From positions 58,363 to 122,362 of the forward strand of contig CAZBUJ010000007.1 in the NCBI GenBank assembly GCA_964495075.1: 64,000 nt of DNA. Reading direction: 5' to 3'. This DNA is from JAFGJQ01 sp964495075 (GTDB lineage Bacteria; Planctomycetota; Phycisphaerae; UBA1845). Positions 34,955-44,842 of this stretch are shown in pieces. Below the pieces are notes generated by a model. It was not told the origin of the DNA, searched no databases, and saw nothing but the letters and a program-made list of their open reading frames with translations. Numbering within the stretch: position 1 is the stretch's first letter; each line of letters opens with the position of its first letter. A program made the translations under genes and the position numbers.

Positions 34955-37900
34955 TCAGCTCGCCTGCAGGACCGGGGCTTCTTCTTCAGCGAACAGGCGG
35001 CCGAAGACGCGGTCGCGGACGTCGAGGCACAACGAGAACAGGGCCGGCACGAGGACCAGTGTGAACACCGTCGAGACGAGCAGGCCGCCGACCACCACCG
35101 CCCCCAGCCCGCGGTACAGCTCGCTTCCCGCCCCCGGCATCACCACCAGCGGCAGCATCCCGAAGATGCTCGTCAGTGCGCTCATGAAGATCGGCCGCAC
35201 CCGGGTGCGGACCGACTCCCGGATGGCATCGTGCGGCTTCATGCCGGCGTCGCGCATGTTGTTCAACGCCTGGTGTACGAGCAGAATCGCGTTGTTCACC
35301 ACGATCCCGATCAGGATGATGAAGCCCAGCATGGTCAGCACGTCGAGGTTCTGAATCGGCGTCACCGGGTTGATCGTGCTGAGCCAGTGCACGATTTTCA
35401 AGGCCGCGAACCCGCCCACCGTGGCCAGCGGCACCGAGAACATGATCACGAACGGATACACGAACGACTCGAACAACGCGGCCATCAACAAATACGTGAT
35501 CAGCAGGGCCAGCAGCAGGTTCCACTTGATGGCGTCGAACGTCTCCAAGAGCTTGTCCGCGTTGCCCGCCAGCCGCGGCGGCAGGACCGTCGGCGGCAGC
35601 ATCCCGGACGTCACCATCGGATCGATCACCTCACGCTGGATCCGCCCCATCACGGACCCCAACGCCTCGCCCTCGGGAGCCCGGACGGTCAGGCTCACCG
35701 CGGGCATCTCTTCGATGTGCTTGATCTCTTCCGGGGCGGTCGTGCGGCGCAGTTCGACCACGCTGGCCAGCGGCACGATCCGTCCCGTGGGCGTGTAGAT
35801 GGGCATGGCACCGATCTGTTCGCGGGTGGCCCCGGGCGGCCGATCCACCATCAACATCAGGTCGATCTCGTCCCCCGCCTCGCGGAAGCCGCCCACCAGC
35901 GCACCGTCCACGAACGTCTCCAGCAGGAAGCCGACGTCCTGCACGGTGAGCCCGACGTCGGCCGCCTTCACGCGATCGGGCACCGCCTGCACCTCGTCGC
36001 GGGCCAGTGCAAAGTTGCCCGGGTCGGGCTGCACCGCACCGGGGAACAGCGCGATGCAGTGGCCGAACAGCATCCCGCCGGCACGAACCACGTCGTCCAG
36101 GTCGGTGCCGCGGATCTCGATTTCCACCGTGTTGCCGCCGGTGAGCCCGCCGAACAGGCTCGTCTGGAAAAAGAACGGAAACACACCGGCGATCTGCGAC
36201 GTCGCCCGCCGGAACACGCCCAGCAACGGCTTGATATCGCCTTCCTTCTGGCTCGTGCACCCCATGAAGGCGCGGCCCCGAAACGTACCATAGAAATAGT
36301 TGCCGATCGGCGGCGGCGTGATCGGGACCATCCGGCCACTCTCCGGTTTGCCCGGCTCGCCGCCCGATTGCATCATCACCGGCGGCAGCGCGGCCGCTTC
36401 CGGCGAGCCCAGTTCCGCCTCCCAGTAGGACCGAAGCCCGACCGGCACCGCCACGCTGGGGTTTTCGATTTTGTTGGCGATACTGTGGAACTCATCAATG
36501 CCATACCCCGGAGCGGGAATCATGAACCCGAATACCAGGTTCTTGTTGCCGGTCGGCAGGTAGTCCGTCGGCGGCATCAGCAGCCAACTGCCGAGCAGCG
36601 ACAACGCCGTGAACCCGATCACGATCCCCAGCCGCAGCAGCACGGACCGGTTCACGCGTTCGACGAGACCCGCCACCGCCGAGGCGATCCGACCGCCCTC
36701 ATGACCCGCCCGCGACGGATCGCGACCCGTCCGCAACGCCTTGTTGGCCAGCGCCGGGATGACCAGGATCGACACGAGCAGCGACAATCCCACGCCGCAA
36801 CTGATCGCGATCGCGATGTCGCGGAACAACTGACCCGCCTCCTCCTCCACGAACACCACCGGGATGAACACCGCCATGGTGGTCAACGTGCTGATGAGGA
36901 TGGCCCCCCACACTTCCACGCCACCCGTCACCGCCGCGGCGAACCGTGACTTGCCCATCTGCCGATGCCGGAAGATGTTCTCCAGCACAACGATGGCGTT
37001 GTCCACCACGAGCCCTACCGCGAACGCCATCCCCGCCAGCATCACCACGTTCAGACTGCGGCCCAGCAGCGACACCGCGAGAAAGGTCCCGATCACCGAG
37101 ATCGGGATCGACACCGCCACGATAAACGTGGCCGACGCGCTGCGAAGAAACACGATCAGCACGACGATGGCCAGGATGCCGCCGTACACCAGGTTCGACA
37201 CCACCAGATCGATCGCCGACTGGATGTAGACCGTCTCGTCGTAGACCTGCTTGAGCGACATCCCCCAGCCCCGCGGGGCGAGCACCTCTTCGTTGATCAT
37301 GTCGATCGTACGGCGGAGGTCGGCCATGACCTGCATGACGTTGGCGCCCGTTTCGCGCTGCACGGGCATGGCCAGGCAGTTGTCGCCCAACGACCGGACG
37401 AACGCCCGCGCCTCGGTGTGCGTGCTGATCACCTCCGCGACGTCGTGGACGTACACCGGACCGCCCGCCTCCCGGGCGACCACCGTGTTCAGTACGTCCT
37501 CCACGTGCTCGTACTGGCCCACCGTCCGGTAGGTGTAGTCGCGCTTGCCCTGCTCCACCGTGCCGGCCGACACGCTGAGATTCTCGTTGCGCAGGGCGGC
37601 CGCCAACTGCTGCATCGTGATGCCGCGGGCGGCGAGCCGGTACGGATCGACCCGGACCTGCACCTCGCGCTCGCGGCCTCCGTAGATGTCGACGGCCGCC
37701 ACCCCCTCGATCCGGGAAAGAATCGACTTGACGTTATCGTCCAGAAAATCGTACAGCGTCGTCACATCCCGGCCCGGCTCGCAACGGAAGATCAGCCAGG
37801 CGATCGCCCCCTGAGGACCGGTGCTGCCCGCCTGGATCACCGGCTCCTCGACGTCCAGCGGATAACCCGTCACCTGGCGCAGCGAATCGGACACCTCACG

Positions 37901-38215
37901 CTTGGAGTCGTCCTTGTCGGTGCCGACGTAGAACTCCAGGGTCACCTGGGCGATTCCCTCACGCGAGACGGACGTCATCTTCTTCAGGCCGGTAACGACC
38001 TTGAGCTTCTCCTCCTGCCGATCGACGATTTCGCGCTCGATCTCCTGGGCCGCCGCCCCGGGCCACACCGTGCTCACGTTGACGAACGGACGATCGACGT
38101 TCGGCGTCAACTGGATGGGAATGCGGACGATGCTGATCAAGCCGAACAAGGCGACCAGGATCACCCCCACCGCGACCTTGACCGGGTTCTCCACCGCGAA
38201 TCGAACGACGTCCAT
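34955..38215 (-). CDS. RND-family efflux transporter permease
   Basis: A 1086-residue HAE1/AcrB-type inner-membrane pump that would use the proton gradient to expel compounds through a periplasmic adaptor and outer-membrane channel. It starts VVRFAVENPVKVAVGVILVA, has twelve predicted spans in two halves with two large periplasmic loops, and shows the family stretches FAVGLVVDNAIVVLENIFRH (span 4 region) and ALITYLLMAALFESFVYPFV. Length is slightly over the usual 1030-1050. It lies 9 bases after the adaptor gene. No outer-membrane factor is visible here. Substrate cannot be told from sequence. Confidence 0.93.
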   Translation of the reverse strand: MDVVRFAVENPVKVAVGVILVALFGLISIVRIPIQLTPNVDRPFVNVSTVWPGAAAQEIEREIVDRQEEKLKVVTGLKKMTSVSREGIAQVTLEFYVGTDKDDSKREVSDSLRQVTGYPLDVEEPVIQAGSTGPQGAIAWLIFRCEPGRDVTTLYDFLDDNVKSILSRIEGVAAVDIYGGREREVQVRVDPYRLAARGITMQQLAAALRNENLSVSAGTVEQGKRDYTYRTVGQYEHVEDVLNTVVAREAGGPVYVHDVAEVISTHTEARAFVRSLGDNCLAMPVQRETGANVMQVMADLRRTIDMINEEVLAPRGWGMSLKQVYDETVYIQSAIDLVVSNLVYGGILAIVVLIVFLRSASATFIVAVSIPISVIGTFLAVSLLGRSLNVVMLAGMAFAVGLVVDNAIVVLENIFRHRQMGKSRFAAAVTGGVEVWGAILISTLTTMAVFIPVVFVEEEAGQLFRDIAIAISCGVGLSLLVSILVIPALANKALRTGRDPSRAGHEGGRIASAVAGLVERVNRSVLLRLGIVIGFTALSLLGSWLLMPPTDYLPTGNKNLVFGFMIPAPGYGIDEFHSIANKIENPSVAVPVGLRSYWEAELGSPEAAALPPVMMQSGGEPGKPESGRMVPITPPPIGNYFYGTFRGRAFMGCTSQKEGDIKPLLGVFRRATSQIAGVFPFFFQTSLFGGLTGGNTVEIEIRGTDLDDVVRAGGMLFGHCIALFPGAVQPDPGNFALARDEVQAVPDRVKAADVGLTVQDVGFLLETFVDGALVGGFREAGDEIDLMLMVDRPPGATREQIGAMPIYTPTGRIVPLASVVELRRTTAPEEIKHIEEMPAVSLTVRAPEGEALGSVMGRIQREVIDPMVTSGMLPPTVLPPRLAGNADKLLETFDAIKWNLLLALLITYLLMAALFESFVYPFVIMFSVPLATVGGFAALKIVHWLSTINPVTPIQNLDVLTMLGFIILIGIVVNNAILLVHQALNNMRDAGMKPHDAIRESVRTRVRPIFMSALTSIFGMLPLVVMPGAGSELYRGLGAVVVGGLLVSTVFTLVLVPALFSLCLDVRDRVFGRLFAEEEAPVLQAS

Positions 38216-38224
38216 GGCTGGGCC

Positions 38225-39517
38225 CTATTCTCCGTTCGCCGGCGCCGCCGCCTCGCTGGTCGCCGCGGTCGGCACGGCCATACCATCCACCTCGATGATC
38301 TCCACCGGGGCCGGCGCCATCATGAGTGTGATCATCTCGTTGCCCCGGACCACCACCTGGGTGCCCGGCGCGAGGTTGCCGGACGTCACGGCGATCCAGT
38401 CGTCAACATCCAGCCCGACGGTGACCGGGGTCGGATACGCCATCGTCGCCCCCTCCCCACCCGGCCCGATCATCGCGACGTAGGCCGCCCCCATGGTCCG
38501 GCTGATCGCATCCTTGGGCACGACCACCGTGGACTGGTCCGGCCCGGTGCGGAGCGTCGCCCGGGCGAACATGCCCGCCTTGAGCACGTGGCGGTCATTC
38601 TTCACTTCCACCTCGACCGGAAAGGTCCGGGCCGCTTCGTCCGCCTGCGGAATGACGTGCTTGACCGCGCCGGCAAACTGATCCTGCAGCGCATCGATCG
38701 ATACCACCACCGGGTTCCCCACCTGCACGAAGGGGATCGCTTTCTCCGGCGCGTCGACGTTCACCAGCACGGTGGACAAGTCCACCAGTTCGACGACCGT
38801 GTCACCCTTGTCGATCCACTGGCCGACCTCCGCCTCCCGGTGCACGACGTGGCCGCTGAACGGGGCACGGATGGCCGTCTCGTTCAGGTCGCGCTCGAGG
38901 ATCGCCACCACCGCCTCCTGCTCGGCCACGGCCTGCCGGGCCTGCTCGATCGTCTCGGACCGCGGCCCTTCGACGCCTTCATCGTACTGGGCCTTGGCCG
39001 CGTGCATCATGGCTTCCGCCGTCAGGTAACTGGCGTTGGTGTCGTACACTTCCTTCTGGTTCGACTGGGCCTCCCCGTATAGACCCCGGATCCGCTCGCG
39101 CTCGAACTTCCACCGGTCGACTTCCGCCAAGGCGGAGTCGTACATCGCCTTCAGACGCTCCAGTTCCGTGTTGCGGGTGCCGGCCTCCAACTCCGCCAGC
39201 TGCGCCTTCAGGTTGGCCAACCGGGCTTGCGCCTGCCGCAACTGCAATTGGACAGCGTTGTCGTCGAGCTTGCAAATAACCGCGTCGTGCTCCACGTAGT
39301 CGCCCTGCCGCACCGGCATCTCACGCACGATCCCCGCCACCTCCGTCGCAATCAGACTGCGGGTGCCCGGCTCGACCGTGCCAACGAGGGTCGTGCTGGT
39401 GGGGAGTTCGCGGATCTGCGCCGTGGCGACCGCCACCCGCGTCGGGGCGGGCTGGGCCACCGCACTCGCACAACTCGCGCAGAGCGTAATCACGCCGATC
39501 CAACGCCGTCTGTTCAT
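38225..39517 (-). CDS. RND efflux periplasmic adaptor subunit
   Basis: A 430-residue membrane-fusion protein (HlyD/AcrA type) that links the RND permease to the outer-membrane channel. It begins with a signal peptide (RRWIGVITLCASCASAVAQ), then the lipoyl-like half PGTRSLIATEVAGIVREMPV, a coiled-coil hairpin of about 150 residues and the second lipoyl half APFSGHVVHREAEVGQWIDK, followed by beta-barrel domains. The ATG at 39517 has GGAGG upstream. It forms an operon with the downstream permease and is transcribed divergently from comF. Confidence 0.92.
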   Translation of the reverse strand: MNRRRWIGVITLCASCASAVAQPAPTRVAVATAQIRELPTSTTLVGTVEPGTRSLIATEVAGIVREMPVRQGDYVEHDAVICKLDDNAVQLQLRQAQARLANLKAQLAELEAGTRNTELERLKAMYDSALAEVDRWKFERERIRGLYGEAQSNQKEVYDTNASYLTAEAMMHAAKAQYDEGVEGPRSETIEQARQAVAEQEAVVAILERDLNETAIRAPFSGHVVHREAEVGQWIDKGDTVVELVDLSTVLVNVDAPEKAIPFVQVGNPVVVSIDALQDQFAGAVKHVIPQADEAARTFPVEVEVKNDRHVLKAGMFARATLRTGPDQSTVVVPKDAISRTMGAAYVAMIGPGGEGATMAYPTPVTVGLDVDDWIAVTSGNLAPGTQVVVRGNEMITLMMAPAPVEIIEVDGMAVPTAATSEAAAPANGE

Positions 39518-39699
39518 GGTCGCACGTGCCTCCAATGACAGTCGCAATCCGCTCCGAATCCCAAACCGCACCCGCGCCGGCCCGCCGACCTGGACCGTCG
39601 AAACGCCACCCGCCGCGGCGTCGCACAGGCTGGCACGCGTGCAAAAGTCCGGTATTATACGGTGCCTTTCGACTGGTGACGAACAGAGGCGCGTGTGTT

Positions 39700-40494
39700 T
39701 TGTTGTCGACGCTGTTCAAGACCGCTGCCCGATCATCGCCGGTGTGCCGGACGGCGTGCCAACTGGGCGACCTGCTGTTCCCGCCGGCCTGTGGCCTGTG
39801 CGGGTCGGCCCGCGTCGGCCCGGACGGGGACCTCTGTCGAGAGTGCGGCCTGGTGATCGCCCGGGCGGGCGAGCAGCCGTACTGCCGGCGGTGCGGAGCC
39901 TCGGTCGGCCCGTCCGGCGGGACCGCCGATGGTTGCCCATCTTGCCGATCCCGCCGCGTGCCGTCAGCCGGGTTCGCCCGGCTGGGCGAGTTTACCGGCC
40001 CGCTGGCCGACCTCGTCCGGCGGTTCAAATTCCAGGGGGCGGCGCACCTGGACCGCTGTTGCGGCCGCCTGCTGGCCGGCGTGATCCGCCGGGCCTCGTG
40101 GTTCGACCGGATCGATGTGCTCGCCGCCGTCCCCACCTGCTGGCAGCACCGCCTGCGTCTGGACCAGCGGTTCCACGCCGCCACCGCCATCGCTCCGCAC
40201 GTGGCGCGGGAGACCGGCGTGCCCGGCATGCCCCTGCTGCGGCGCGTCAAGGGCGGCCCGCACCAGGTCGGCCTGCCGCGGGTGGCGCGGATCGAGAACG
40301 TGAAAGGGAAGTTCGCGGCCGTCCGGGGGCTGGACCTCGGCGGTGGCACCGTCTGCCTGATCGACGACGTCGCCACCACCGGGGCCACGGTCTTCGAGTG
40401 CGGGCGGGCCCTCAAACGAGCGGGGGCGTCGCACGTCTACATCGCCGTCATCGCCTACGCCGGTGGGCTCAACGAACCTGCGAGGGACGTGTAA
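39700..40494 (+). CDS. comF: ComF family phosphoribosyltransferase-fold protein
   Basis: ComF proteins are needed for DNA uptake in competent bacteria and related members act near recombination; the fold is a type I phosphoribosyltransferase. The protein has N-terminal zinc-finger-like cysteine pairs (CGLCGS, CRECG, CRRCG, CPSCRS) and the PRPP-binding loop VCLIDDVATTGATVFECG. The start is uncertain: TTG at 39700 has AGAGG 10 bases upstream and fits the family N-terminus, whereas GTG 39676 and GTG 39526 are in frame further up. It is the first of two plus-strand genes, and its stop is 4 bases from the next ATG. Confidence 0.85.
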   Translation: MLSTLFKTAARSSPVCRTACQLGDLLFPPACGLCGSARVGPDGDLCRECGLVIARAGEQPYCRRCGASVGPSGGTADGCPSCRSRRVPSAGFARLGEFTGPLADLVRRFKFQGAAHLDRCCGRLLAGVIRRASWFDRIDVLAAVPTCWQHRLRLDQRFHAATAIAPHVARETGVPGMPLLRRVKGGPHQVGLPRVARIENVKGKFAAVRGLDLGGGTVCLIDDVATTGATVFECGRALKRAGASHVYIAVIAYAGGLNEPARDV

Positions 40495-40498
40495 CGCG

Positions 40499-41401
40499 AT
40501 GACCGACCTGCCGAACCCGAACGAGGATTTCACGAACCTGCGCAAGTCGGGCCTGTCGACCGGCACGACCAAATCGATCGGCATGGGTTTCGTGCACGCC
40601 CGGACCTGGATCGCCGCCCGGCTCGTCCGGCTCGGCGTGCGCCCGAACCATCTCACCATGACCGGTTTCGCGATCACCCTCGGGGCGGCCGTCTGCTTCG
40701 CCTTCGGGGCGGGCGACCACGCGCCGTACGAATCGGCGGTGGAGGGCGTGCGGCGCAGCTATTGGCCGCTGTGGGCGGCGGTGTTTCTCATCCTGTCCAG
40801 CGCGTGCGACATGCTCGATGGTGCGGTCGCCCGACTCGGCAACTTCGGCACGCCGTTCGGCGGCGTCCTCGATTCGACCCTCGATCGGTGCAGCGACATC
40901 GCGACTCACCTCGGCATCTGCATCTACTTCACGTACCACGGTAATGTCACGTACATGGCCCTGGCCGTCCTCGCCATGACCAACGGCTACATGATCAGCT
41001 ACGTCAAGGCCCGGGCCGAGGACCTGATCGATGATTGCACGGTGGGCTACTGGCTGCGCGGCGAACGCTGCGCCGGGATGATCCTGGCGTGCCTGTGCTC
41101 GCATGTGCCGGCCTACCTGTGGGTCCAGGCGATCTCGCCGGCCTTCACCGTCGCCCGGCGGCTGCACCACACCTATCGCGTGTTGACCCGCGGGCCGGAA
41201 GCGGCGTCCGCGCCGACGCACGATCGAAAACGCGGACTCGTCGCGACCTTCCTCCGCGGATGCACGACGCGGGGCTCGGTCCACTATGACGTGGTCACCT
41301 TCGCAATCATCGCGATGTTCGTCGTGGCGCCGTGGATCCACCCGTGCTTCTACGGCACCACTGACCCGCTCCGGTCTCTGCTGACGTGGTTGACCAGTTG
41401 A
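40499..41401 (+). CDS. CDP-alcohol phosphatidyltransferase family membrane protein
   Basis: An enzyme of the family that transfers a phospho-alcohol from a CDP-linked donor, as in phospholipid synthesis. The 300-residue product has the catalytic DGxxAR(x8)GxxxDxxxD motif intact (DGAVARLGNFGTPFGGVLDS followed by TLD), with six or so membrane spans. The order of aspartates needed for metal binding is complete. The precise alcohol acceptor (glycerol-phosphate, inositol-phosphate or other) cannot be assigned. It lies 4 bases after comF on the same strand. Confidence 0.85.
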   Translation: MTDLPNPNEDFTNLRKSGLSTGTTKSIGMGFVHARTWIAARLVRLGVRPNHLTMTGFAITLGAAVCFAFGAGDHAPYESAVEGVRRSYWPLWAAVFLILSSACDMLDGAVARLGNFGTPFGGVLDSTLDRCSDIATHLGICIYFTYHGNVTYMALAVLAMTNGYMISYVKARAEDLIDDCTVGYWLRGERCAGMILACLCSHVPAYLWVQAISPAFTVARRLHHTYRVLTRGPEAASAPTHDRKRGLVATFLRGCTTRGSVHYDVVTFAIIAMFVVAPWIHPCFYGTTDPLRSLLTWLTS

Positions 41402-41435
41402 TTGGCGGGGGCCGGCGGGTCCGGACCACGCCACG

Positions 41436-43520
41436 TTATGGCGACTCGCCGCTCCGCTTTGCCGCCTCCGCCGCCCGCTTCAACTCAAGGGCATACTTGT
41501 TGCCCGGGTCCAGTGCCAGCGCGTTGTCCGCACACTTGATGGCACTGTCGTGGTCCTCCTGGTTCAGGTAGACGCTGCCGAGCCCCAGCCACGCCTTGAC
41601 CTTGTCCTCCCGTGCCAGGAGCGGCGGTCGGCGGGCGTTCAAGGCCGCCACGAAATGGGTGCGCGCCTCGTCCAGTCGCTCCAACCGCACAAGCGCCTGG
41701 GCTACGTACAAGTGGGCGGGGCCGTGATCGGGATACTTCCTCACGAACCGGCCGCCGAGCCGGACGACTTCGTCGTAGTTCTTCCGCACCTGTTCGATGC
41801 GGAGCACCATCTCGCACGCCTGCCACAACTCCGCCCGTTCGGGGTGCGTCTCCCGGTACGCCCGCATCGCCATGCGAAACAACTGGTTCGCCTTGTCCAC
41901 TTCCGCCGCGTACGCCTGCACGTCGCCGCTCCGGCGGGCGGCGTCGGCATCGCGGCCGGCCTGATTTGCCAAGTTGTAGTACGCCGGGTAGCAGAACGGA
42001 TTGCCGCCACGCGTCTTCCAGATCGCTCCCCGGTCGTCGCCCCAATCCTCGTAGCGATGGTCGCGGTCCCCCGTGATCGTCGTGTACCAGAACGACTCCG
42101 CATCGTACCAGTCCTTGCACCGGTCGAATGTGAGCGCCGCGAATGCGGCGGCCGCCACCGCCGCCACGCCCGTCATGGCCACCCGCGGCGAGTGCCGCCA
42201 CCCGCGGCGCGCCAGCCACTCCAGGCCCAGCGCCACCACGAGGAACAGACCGATCCCACCGTTGTAAAAATAGTGGTCCGCCACGAAGGCGAACTGGAAG
42301 TAGTTGATGTTCTTGAACCCCAGCATCGGCGCCTGCGTCACGACGAACAAGCCGATCGCCCAGTACGCGACGCCCGGAATCCGTCGCCGCCCGAGCCACA
42401 GCACCATCGCCGCTACCAACGTCCCCACCAGCGGCAACAGCCACAACAGGTCCCGCACGGCGGACTGGCCGGAAAAAATCGGCAGCGTCCACAGCCGGTA
42501 GACCGGCAGCAGGTCGACCGGCACGCATGCCTTAATCGTGTAGAACCACAGCGCCGCCGCGGCGATGAAGGGCCGCTGGTACGCGTACTTGATCGGGATC
42601 GTTCGAGCCCGATCCTCCACGCTGATGGTGATGCCGGCCGCCAGCCCCGCCTGCACGAACAGGGGCACCGCCCGCACGATGCTCATCATCGTCCAACGCC
42701 GATCGATCAAGCGGTCCGTGAGGATGATCATCACCGGAAAAGTGACGGCCACCGTCTTGCTGAACAGCGCGCATTGGTACAACACCAGACACCCCACGTA
42801 GCCGAGCCAGCCGCCCCGCCGCCGGAACCGCAGGTAACTCATCATCGCGAGCATGTAGAACATCAGGGCGAAGATGTTCTTCCTCTCGGCCGCCCACGCC
42901 ACCGTGGCCACGTTGATGGGGGTCAACGCGAACAGGGCCGTCGCCGCCGTGGCGACCCACGTGTTGACCCCCAGCAGCCGCATCAGGTGGATCAGCAGAA
43001 ACACGTTCATGCAGTGGAAGACCACGCTGGTGATGTGAAACCCTCTCGCCACCCGCGGGCTCATCATGTCGAACCTCTGACCGTTCCACGCGGCCTGCGG
43101 GTTCGGAATCGTCGGCTCGTCGAACAGCAGGCTGTACAACCGGAACTCCAGCCAGTACACGCCGAACACCAGCGGGTAGTACTGGTGGCTCACCCGGTTG
43201 CCCTCTTCCCGGGGACGCGTACCGCGCACGTCCGTGTCGCGATATTCCTTCACGTCGAACAGCGCGCTGGGCAGCCCCGACGGCAGAATCACCTGCTGGT
43301 TCTTGTAGAGATAATGATCATCGTCCCAACTGACGAACTGGTTGTTGTACGACGGGATGTAGGCGATCACGACCGCGACGCAGATCAGCCAGCCCGGCGC
43401 CCACCGTTCGAACTCGCTCCGCGGGCGATAAGGCTCCAGCACGGGCCGATCGTCGGCGACCTCCGTGTCGAGGCGACGCCTGGCCCTCTCTTTTTCGCGG
43501 TTCCTGATCGTGCGTACCAT
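41436..43520 (-). CDS. TMTC-like membrane glycosyltransferase with C-terminal TPRs
   Basis: A 694-residue integral membrane protein with about ten to twelve spans followed by TPR repeats (residues about 590-690). After the first span it has YNNQFVSWDDDHYLYKNQ, the acidic loop typical of GT-C mannosyltransferases such as animal TMTC1-4 and bacterial homologues, which take sugar from a lipid carrier. The C-terminal TPRs (for example PDHGPAHLYVAQALVRLERL) match the TMTC arrangement. The sugar and acceptor are unknown. The ATG at 43520 is preferred over the in-frame TTG one codon earlier. Confidence 0.82.
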   Translation of the reverse strand: MVRTIRNREKERARRRLDTEVADDRPVLEPYRPRSEFERWAPGWLICVAVVIAYIPSYNNQFVSWDDDHYLYKNQQVILPSGLPSALFDVKEYRDTDVRGTRPREEGNRVSHQYYPLVFGVYWLEFRLYSLLFDEPTIPNPQAAWNGQRFDMMSPRVARGFHITSVVFHCMNVFLLIHLMRLLGVNTWVATAATALFALTPINVATVAWAAERKNIFALMFYMLAMMSYLRFRRRGGWLGYVGCLVLYQCALFSKTVAVTFPVMIILTDRLIDRRWTMMSIVRAVPLFVQAGLAAGITISVEDRARTIPIKYAYQRPFIAAAALWFYTIKACVPVDLLPVYRLWTLPIFSGQSAVRDLLWLLPLVGTLVAAMVLWLGRRRIPGVAYWAIGLFVVTQAPMLGFKNINYFQFAFVADHYFYNGGIGLFLVVALGLEWLARRGWRHSPRVAMTGVAAVAAAAFAALTFDRCKDWYDAESFWYTTITGDRDHRYEDWGDDRGAIWKTRGGNPFCYPAYYNLANQAGRDADAARRSGDVQAYAAEVDKANQLFRMAMRAYRETHPERAELWQACEMVLRIEQVRKNYDEVVRLGGRFVRKYPDHGPAHLYVAQALVRLERLDEARTHFVAALNARRPPLLAREDKVKAWLGLGSVYLNQEDHDSAIKCADNALALDPGNKYALELKRAAEAAKRSGESP

Positions 43521-43564
43521 CAACTAATCCGTCTCGTCCCGGGTGCCGGCCATCGGCTGTATGG

Positions 43565-44557
43565 TCATCGGCCGCCGAGCCAACCGGCCAGGTCCTTGGC
43601 GAAGTAGGTCAGGACCACGTCCGCGCCGGCCCGCTTGATCGCCGTTGTCGTCTCGATGGCGCACCGCTTCTCGTCCAGCCACCCGTTGGCCGCCGCCGCC
43701 TTGATCATCGCGAACTCGCCGCTGACGTGATACGCCGCCGTGGGCACACCGAACCGGTCTTTCACTCGCCGGATCACGTCGAGGTAATTGACGGCCGGCT
43801 TGACCATGACCATGTCCGCCCCCTCCGCCACGTCCAGCGCCGTCTCCCGCAACGCCTCGTCCACGTTGGCGGGGTCCATCTGGTACCCGCGGCGGTCGCC
43901 GAACTCCGGGGCCGACTCCGCCGCGTCCCGGAACGGACCGTAGTACCCGCTGGCGAACTTCGCCGCGTACGACAGGATCGCCACCTCCCCCCACCCCGCG
44001 TCGTCCAACTCGCCGCGGATGGCCTGCACCATCCCGTCCAGCATGCACGACGGGGCAACCATGTCCGCCCCCGCCTCCGCGTGACTGAGCACCTGCTTGC
44101 CCAGGTTCTCGAGGCTGGCATCGTTGTCGAGCGACGGCCGGCCCCAGCGATCCTCCGTCACCACCCCGCAGTGGCCGTGGTCGGTGTACTCGCAGAAGCA
44201 GACGTCCGTGATCAACACGAGATCCGGACACCGCGGGCGGACCGCCCGCAGCGTGCGCTGGATAATCCCCTGCTCGTTCCACGTATCGCTGCCGACCGCG
44301 TCCTTTGCATCCGGGATGCCGAAGAAGATCACGGCCGGAATCCCCAGCGATTGCAGCGCCTCGCACTCGGCCGCGATGCGATCGATCGACATCTGGGCCA
44401 CCCCGGGCATCGAGGCGACCGGGTCGCACACATCGGTCCCGCCCCGCACAAACAGCGGGGCGATCAGATCATCGACGCTCAATTGCGTCTCGCGGACCAT
44501 GCGACGCAGCGACTCCGTCCGTCGCAGGCGTCGCAGGCGTTGTTGGGGAAAACTCAT
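43565..44557 (-). CDS. hemB: delta-aminolevulinic acid dehydratase (porphobilinogen synthase)
   Basis: HemB condenses two 5-aminolevulinate molecules into porphobilinogen in tetrapyrrole synthesis. The 330-residue protein has the Schiff-base lysine in ADMVMVKPAVNYLDVIRR, the other active-site lysine in LSYAAKFASGYYGPFRDAAE, and the metal-ligand region ITDVCFCEYTDHGHCG with cysteines that suggest a zinc-dependent enzyme. The ATG at 44557 has GGTG close upstream. It stands alone among unrelated genes. Identification is certain. Confidence 0.97.
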   Translation of the reverse strand: MSFPQQRLRRLRRTESLRRMVRETQLSVDDLIAPLFVRGGTDVCDPVASMPGVAQMSIDRIAAECEALQSLGIPAVIFFGIPDAKDAVGSDTWNEQGIIQRTLRAVRPRCPDLVLITDVCFCEYTDHGHCGVVTEDRWGRPSLDNDASLENLGKQVLSHAEAGADMVAPSCMLDGMVQAIRGELDDAGWGEVAILSYAAKFASGYYGPFRDAAESAPEFGDRRGYQMDPANVDEALRETALDVAEGADMVMVKPAVNYLDVIRRVKDRFGVPTAAYHVSGEFAMIKAAAANGWLDEKRCAIETTTAIKRAGADVVLTYFAKDLAGWLGGR

Positions 44558-44567
44558 CGGCACCGTC

Positions 44568-44825
44568 CTAAAAGAGACATCCCCGCAGGGAGAAGAACAG
44601 CATCAGGGCAAGCATGATCGCGACCGCCACCACGAGCAGCCCGCTCCGCCCACCGCGGAGCGCCTTGGACGGAACGATCCAGTTGCCGCAATACGGACAC
44701 TGGTCCGTGTCGTCGTAGATCCATTCCCCGCATTCCGGGCACTTGACCTGATCGTCGTCCGGATCATCGCCGTCGTCGAGGTCGGCGGGATCCGGATACT
44801 CGTTCTCGAGCGGATCGTGGTCCAT
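44568..44825 (-). CDS. small zinc-ribbon membrane protein
   Basis: An 85-residue protein: an acidic N-terminal segment (DPADLDDGDDPDDD), a zinc ribbon with two CxxC knuckles (KCPECGEWIYDDTDQCPYCG), and a C-terminal membrane helix (GLLVVAVAIMLALMLFFSL). Such double-knuckle ribbon plus tail-anchor proteins are widespread and mostly uncharacterised. It precedes hemB by 10 bases on the same strand. The start at 44825 sits where a strong family-like acidic start begins. Confidence 0.75.
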   Translation of the reverse strand: MDHDPLENEYPDPADLDDGDDPDDDQVKCPECGEWIYDDTDQCPYCGNWIVPSKALRGGRSGLLVVAVAIMLALMLFFSLRGCLF

Positions 44826-44842
44826 CGGACTTCCGACGCGGC

